Source: Bdellovibrionaceae bacterium UBA5009 (GTDB taxonomy: Bacteria > Bdellovibrionota > Bdellovibrionia > Bdellovibrionales > Bdellovibrionaceae). From it: a stretch of DNA of 8,258 nt. Under the pieces are notes generated by a model. That model searched no databases and was not told the DNA's origin. It saw only the letters and a program-made list of their open reading frames with translations. Where the stretch lies: NCBI GenBank assembly GCA_002396665.1, contig DGYJ01000091.1, forward strand, positions 16,461 through 24,718, written 5' to 3'. A program made the translations under genes and the position numbers. Of this stretch, positions 5,950 through 8,258 are shown piece after piece (within the stretch, counting starts at the first letter, position 1; the number at the start of each line of letters is the position of its first letter).

Positions 5950-7115
5950 AAAAAATGAAAGAAAATTTAGGTTTTGCGACACGTTCTATTCATGCTGGCC
6001 AAAAGCCAGATCCTTCAACTGGCGCAATCATGACCCCAGTTTATTTAACATCGACCTATGTGCAAAGCTCACCAGGAGTTCATCAAGGCTGGGAATATTC
6101 GCGAACACACAATCCAACCCGTCGCGCCTATGAAGATTGCATGGCCAATCTTGAGGACGGAAAAGTTGGCTTTGCCTTTGCCTCTGGCTGCGCGGCCACA
6201 ACAACAGTTTTGCATATGTTAAAACAGGGTGATCATGTGATCGCAGGCGATGATATGTACGGCGGTACATTTCGACTGTTTGATAAAGTCTTAAAACATC
6301 AGGGGATTGAATTTAGTTACGTGGATTTAACAAAGCCAGAAGGCTTTAAGTCAGCGATCAAATCAAATACGAAACTAGTTTGGTTAGAAACTCCGACAAA
6401 TCCGACAATGAAGTTAGTGGATATTAAAAAAATATCAGCAGATGCAAAAGCAAAAGGCATATTGACGGCTGTTGATAATACATTCATGAGTCCCTACTTC
6501 CAAAGGCCTCTGACTTTGGGTGCAGATATCGTCGTCCATTCTGCAACAAAGTATATTGGTGGTCATAGTGATGTGGTGGGCGGTATCGTTGTTGTTCGAA
6601 GCCCAGAATTGGCAGAAAAAATGGCTTTTTTAAGTAATACAATGGGGGGAATTGCTTCTCCGTTTGATTCTTTTATGGCCCTTCGAAGTTTAAAGACATT
6701 GCCTTTACGTATGAAGGCCCACGAATCCAATGCCATGGCCATTGCCGAATTTTTAGAAAATCATCCCAAAGTGGATAAAGTTTTTTACCCGGGTTTAAAA
6801 TCCCACCCCCAGCACTCATTGGCCAAGGAACAAATGCTTGGAATGGGCGGGATGATCACTTTTTATATTAAAGGTGGCATGAACGAAGCCCGTAGCTTTT
6901 TGGAAAATGTGAATGTCTTTTCACTTGCAGAAAGCCTTGGTGGAGTCGAGTCTTTGATCGAACATCCAGCCATCATGACGCACGCTAGCGTTCCTGCTGA
7001 AAATCGCAAAGCTCTTGGGATTGACGATCGTCTTATTCGCCTCTCTGTGGGAGTGGAAGATTTAAAAGATCTTATCGACGATTTAAAAAATGCTTTTGAA
7101 CAAGTGAAAAGTTGA
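5946..7115 (+). CDS. Cystathionine gamma-lyase
   Basis: This is a cytoplasmic PLP enzyme of the Cys/Met metabolism family. It most likely splits cystathionine into cysteine, 2-oxobutanoate and ammonia, the step after cystathionine beta-synthase. From ATG 5946 it has 389 residues, a full family length. Visible residues are YSRTHNPTR (51-59) with Tyr51 and Arg53, which bind PLP phosphate across the dimer; Tyr105 stacking on PLP in DMYGG; Asp177 in DNTF; the PLP lysine Lys202 in SATKYIGGHSDVVGG; and the substrate Arg365 in RLSVGVED. SLGGVESLIEHPAIMTHAS (330-348) is very close to gamma-lyases. Cystathionine gamma-synthase or methionine gamma-lyase are harder to exclude from sequence alone, but pairing with CBS favours the lyase. 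The start at 5946 overlaps the CBS stop by four bases and has GGAAG five bases upstream; TTG 5934 is in frame but worse. Confidence 0.86.
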   Translation: MKKMKENLGFATRSIHAGQKPDPSTGAIMTPVYLTSTYVQSSPGVHQGWEYSRTHNPTRRAYEDCMANLEDGKVGFAFASGCAATTTVLHMLKQGDHVIAGDDMYGGTFRLFDKVLKHQGIEFSYVDLTKPEGFKSAIKSNTKLVWLETPTNPTMKLVDIKKISADAKAKGILTAVDNTFMSPYFQRPLTLGADIVVHSATKYIGGHSDVVGGIVVVRSPELAEKMAFLSNTMGGIASPFDSFMALRSLKTLPLRMKAHESNAMAIAEFLENHPKVDKVFYPGLKSHPQHSLAKEQMLGMGGMITFYIKGGMNEARSFLENVNVFSLAESLGGVESLIEHPAIMTHASVPAENRKALGIDDRLIRLSVGVEDLKDLIDDLKNAFEQVKS

Positions 7116-7142
7116 CACAGGGGCTTTACCCCTAGTATCAAC
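7111..7142 (+). promoter_or_regulatory. Candidate tRNA-Phe promoter carrying an inverted repeat
   Basis: TTGACA at 7112-7117 is a perfect -35 box and contains the gamma-lyase stop codon (TGA, 7113-7115). Possible -10 boxes are TAGTAT (7133-7138, spacer 15) or TATCAA (7136-7141, spacer 18), so transcription would start about 20-30 bases before the tRNA. The same stretch folds: GTTGA pairs with TCAAC and AGGGG with CCCCT around CTTTA, with one mismatch and a bulge. No T-run follows, so it is not an ordinary terminator. It may be an operator, an mRNA 3'-end stem or chance. Confidence 0.45.
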
Positions 7143-7168
7143 AACAGTTCACGCGCAATTCTTTTCAC

Positions 7169-7244
<76 letters not shown>

Positions 7245-7249
7245 TTTTT

Positions 7250-7263
7250 GTCTTTTCAAAGAC
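7250..7263 (+). repeat. 14-base palindrome between tRNA-Phe and slyX
   Basis: GTCTTT-TC-AAAGAC is a perfect inverted repeat lying 6 bases after the tRNA and 11 bases before the slyX start codon. As RNA it would form only a weak hairpin; as DNA it could be a small operator. No T-run follows. Confidence 0.35.
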
Positions 7264-7274
7264 CCAGGTAATCA

Positions 7275-7475
7275 ATGTTAGAACAAAGACTGATTGATTT
7301 AGAAACCAAGTTTTCTTATCAGGACAAACTGATCGAAGATTTGCGTCAAACAGTCCATGATCAGTACATGGCCATCGAAAAATTAGAAAAAAATTTAAAT
7401 AAAATTTTAGAACAGCTAAAAACCATCGAAGTGCCCACAGTTTCGCCTGGGCACGAAAAGCCGCCTCATTATTAG
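7275..7475 (+). CDS. slyX: SlyX family protein
   Basis: This 66-residue coiled-coil protein of the SlyX family is widespread in proteobacteria and has no well-defined function. It is one long amphipathic helix (about 1-50) with heptad-like Leu/Ile positions, in LEQRLIDLETKFSYQDKLI and DLRQTVHDQYMAIEKLEKNL. This corresponds to the family pattern 'RLxxLExxxxFQexxIexLnxtV'. A Pro-rich tail ending in KPPHY matches the conserved PPHY end of E. coli SlyX, which makes the assignment firm. The ribosome-binding site is weak (AGG, 7266-7268). It follows tRNA-Phe by 30 bases and precedes the PF04020-like gene by 24. No promoter of its own is obvious, so transcription may come from the tRNA promoter or further upstream. 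Confidence 0.92.
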   Translation: MLEQRLIDLETKFSYQDKLIEDLRQTVHDQYMAIEKLEKNLNKILEQLKTIEVPTVSPGHEKPPHY

Positions 7476-7499
7476 TTTATGTATAAATAAGGAGTCATT

Positions 7500-7883
7500 A
7501 TGTTTGAACAAATTGGGATTTGGATTGTTTGTTCCATTGCAATTTATATTATGGCTGTGATTACTCCAGGGATTCGTTTGAAAAGCTTTGGATCAGCTAT
7601 GAAGGCATCCTTAGTTTTGGGCTTTATGAATATGACAATACGGCCTGTGCTTTTGTTTCTGACATTGCCGATTAATATTTTAACGCTGGGATTTTTTACA
7701 GTTGTGGTCAATGCGATTGTCCTACGAATTGTTGCAGGCCTTATGAAAAGCTTTGATATTAACGGATGGATTCCAGCAATTCTTGGGGCCATTATTTTGG
7801 CTTTTGTGCAGACCTTTTTATTTTGGTTTTTTGGACCCAGTGCCATGGAACTTCAAACTTCTAACTCTGGACCAACCATATAA
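7500..7883 (+). CDS. PF04020-type small membrane protein (YvlD / 'phage holin family 4')
   Basis: This 127-residue protein has four predicted membrane helices at about 5-22, 34-54, 57-78 and 89-112. The core, FMNMTIRPVLLFLTLPINIL (42-61) followed by TLGFFTVVVNAIVL, is the hallmark of the PF04020 family (N-x-x-IRP-LxxLTLP-xxILTLG, then INAxxL). The family is common in bacterial chromosomes; its name 'phage holin' comes from topology, and no lysis function is shown. Nothing phage-like surrounds it here. The start has a strong Shine-Dalgarno sequence, TAAGGAG at 7488-7494, five bases before the ATG. The gene is followed three bases later by a long terminator, so it closes the slyX transcription unit. 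The function is unknown; some family members respond to envelope stress in Bacillus, which does not settle its role here. Confidence 0.88.
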   Translation: MFEQIGIWIVCSIAIYIMAVITPGIRLKSFGSAMKASLVLGFMNMTIRPVLLFLTLPINILTLGFFTVVVNAIVLRIVAGLMKSFDINGWIPAILGAIILAFVQTFLFWFFGPSAMELQTSNSGPTI

Positions 7884-7886
7884 TGC

Positions 7887-7944
7887 AATCAGGATCATTA
7901 TAAAGTGCTCAAGAGCATTTCACATCCTGATTTGTAATTTTTTT
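7887..7944 (+). terminator. Long bipartite intrinsic terminator
   Basis: The outer stem AATCAGGAT (7887-7895) pairs perfectly with ATCCTGATT (7924-7932). An inner stem, AAGTGCTC with GAGCATTT around a two-base AA (one G-T pair), sits inside, separated by a small internal loop. TGTAA and then seven T (7938-7944) follow. It begins three bases after the stop codon of the PF04020-type gene. The size is larger than most simple terminators. Confidence 0.88.
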
Positions 7945-7956
7945 CTGTCCATAGTT

Positions 7957-7987
7957 TTGACATTCAAGTCGATTTTTCAAATATAAA
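7957..7987 (+). promoter_or_regulatory. Sigma70-like promoter for the lipoprotein gene
   Basis: TTGACA (7957-7962, consensus) and TATAAA (7982-7987) are separated by 19 bases, slightly longer than the ideal 17. The leader of about 60 bases contains two small palindromes, TGAATATTCA (7992-8001) and CGAATTCG (8028-8035), which could be operators or chance in A+T-rich DNA. It lies just after the upstream terminator, as expected for a new transcription unit. Confidence 0.6.
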
Positions 7988-8057
7988 ATTGTGAATATTC
8001 ATTTATCCCAGGCTGGTGTAAAACTTTCGAATTCGTAAATATATACAGGAGAAAAAT

Positions 8058-8258
8058 ATGTCACGATCTGTAGTATCAATTAAAAATTCTTTACTTTGTA
8101 TAAGTGTTTTAGCTGCGCTAACGACAAGTTGTACTAAAAGCGATTCAAATACGCCTGCACCAGCTGCAAAAACTGCAATTCCAAATGAATTATCTGGTGA
8201 ATTTAAGGCAAAGGCCTTGGCTGATAAAAGCGCCTTACCAAGTGAAGATCAGGTCAAC
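8058..8258 (+). CDS. Putative lipoprotein, N-terminal part (3' end outside window)
   Basis: Only the first 67 residues are in the window. A signal peptide with a positive start (SRSV...K) and hydrophobic LLCISVLAAL leads to TTSC, with Cys25 as the probable lipidation site. The -3 position is Thr instead of the preferred Leu, so the lipobox is not canonical but still plausible. The mature part starts TKSDSNTPAPAAK, a flexible linker rich in Ser, Pro, Ala and Thr as in many lipoproteins, then ELSGEFKAKALADKSALPSE. I do not recognise a family. The start is well supported: AGGAG at 8047-8051 lies six bases before the ATG, and a sigma70-like promoter is upstream. If lipidated, Thr at +2 (not Asp) suggests outer-membrane sorting by the E. 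coli rule. Confidence 0.8.
   Translation, partial: MSRSVVSIKNSLLCISVLAALTTSCTKSDSNTPAPAAKTAIPNELSGEFKAKALADKSALPSEDQVN

Noticed and set aside
7500..7883. Sign of a prophage because of the 'phage holin family 4' name
   Set aside because: PF04020 members are common chromosomal genes and there is no endolysin, integrase, att site or other phage gene in the window, although a tRNA is nearby.
7992..8035. TGAATATTCA and CGAATTCG palindromes in the lipoprotein leader
   Set aside because: Short palindromes are frequent by chance in A+T-rich DNA and the two do not share a sequence; mentioned only with the promoter.

Overview
The window looks like chromosomal DNA of a diderm (Gram-negative) bacterium with A+T-leaning composition. 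Evidence is an outer-membrane lipid transport operon, a signal-peptide beta-barrel protein ending in Phe, a SlyX protein and a lipoprotein. The gene style (paired MlaE permeases, split Tad platform proteins, a Lys-rich histone-like peptide) reminds me of Bdellovibrio-like predators. That placement is an impression only; no marker gene in the window fixes it.

Left block (1-3176, + strand): the end of an Mla/Mce-type ABC ATPase, two different MlaE-family permeases, an MlaD/MCE substrate-binding protein and a putative outer-membrane beta-barrel protein. They are tightly packed and closed by a strong intrinsic terminator. Together they look like a retrograde or anterograde phospholipid transport machine. 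Its operon carries a beta-barrel gene where proteobacterial operons usually carry mlaC and mlaB.

Middle gap (3113-3475): apart from the terminator on the + strand, it hides a complete 24-residue Lys/Ala/Thr peptide gene on the minus strand. That gene has a perfect Shine-Dalgarno sequence and its own intrinsic terminator. The peptide resembles the basic tail of bacterial histone H1-like proteins.

Central block (3476-7115, + strand): two small TadB/TadC-like (T2SF-domain) platform proteins with overlapping genes, a 74-residue protein of unknown function, cystathionine beta-synthase and cystathionine gamma-lyase. The last two together convert homocysteine plus serine into cysteine (reverse transsulfuration). 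Spacing is tight from the unknown gene to the gamma-lyase, so these are probably co-transcribed.

Right block (7111-8258, + strand): a tRNA-Phe(GAA) with a possible promoter whose -35 box overlaps the gamma-lyase stop codon, then slyX, a small PF04020-type four-helix membrane protein, a long bipartite terminator, a sigma70-like promoter and the start of a lipoprotein gene that runs off the window. No mobile element, CRISPR array or phage gene was seen; the PF04020 family is called 'holin' by name only.
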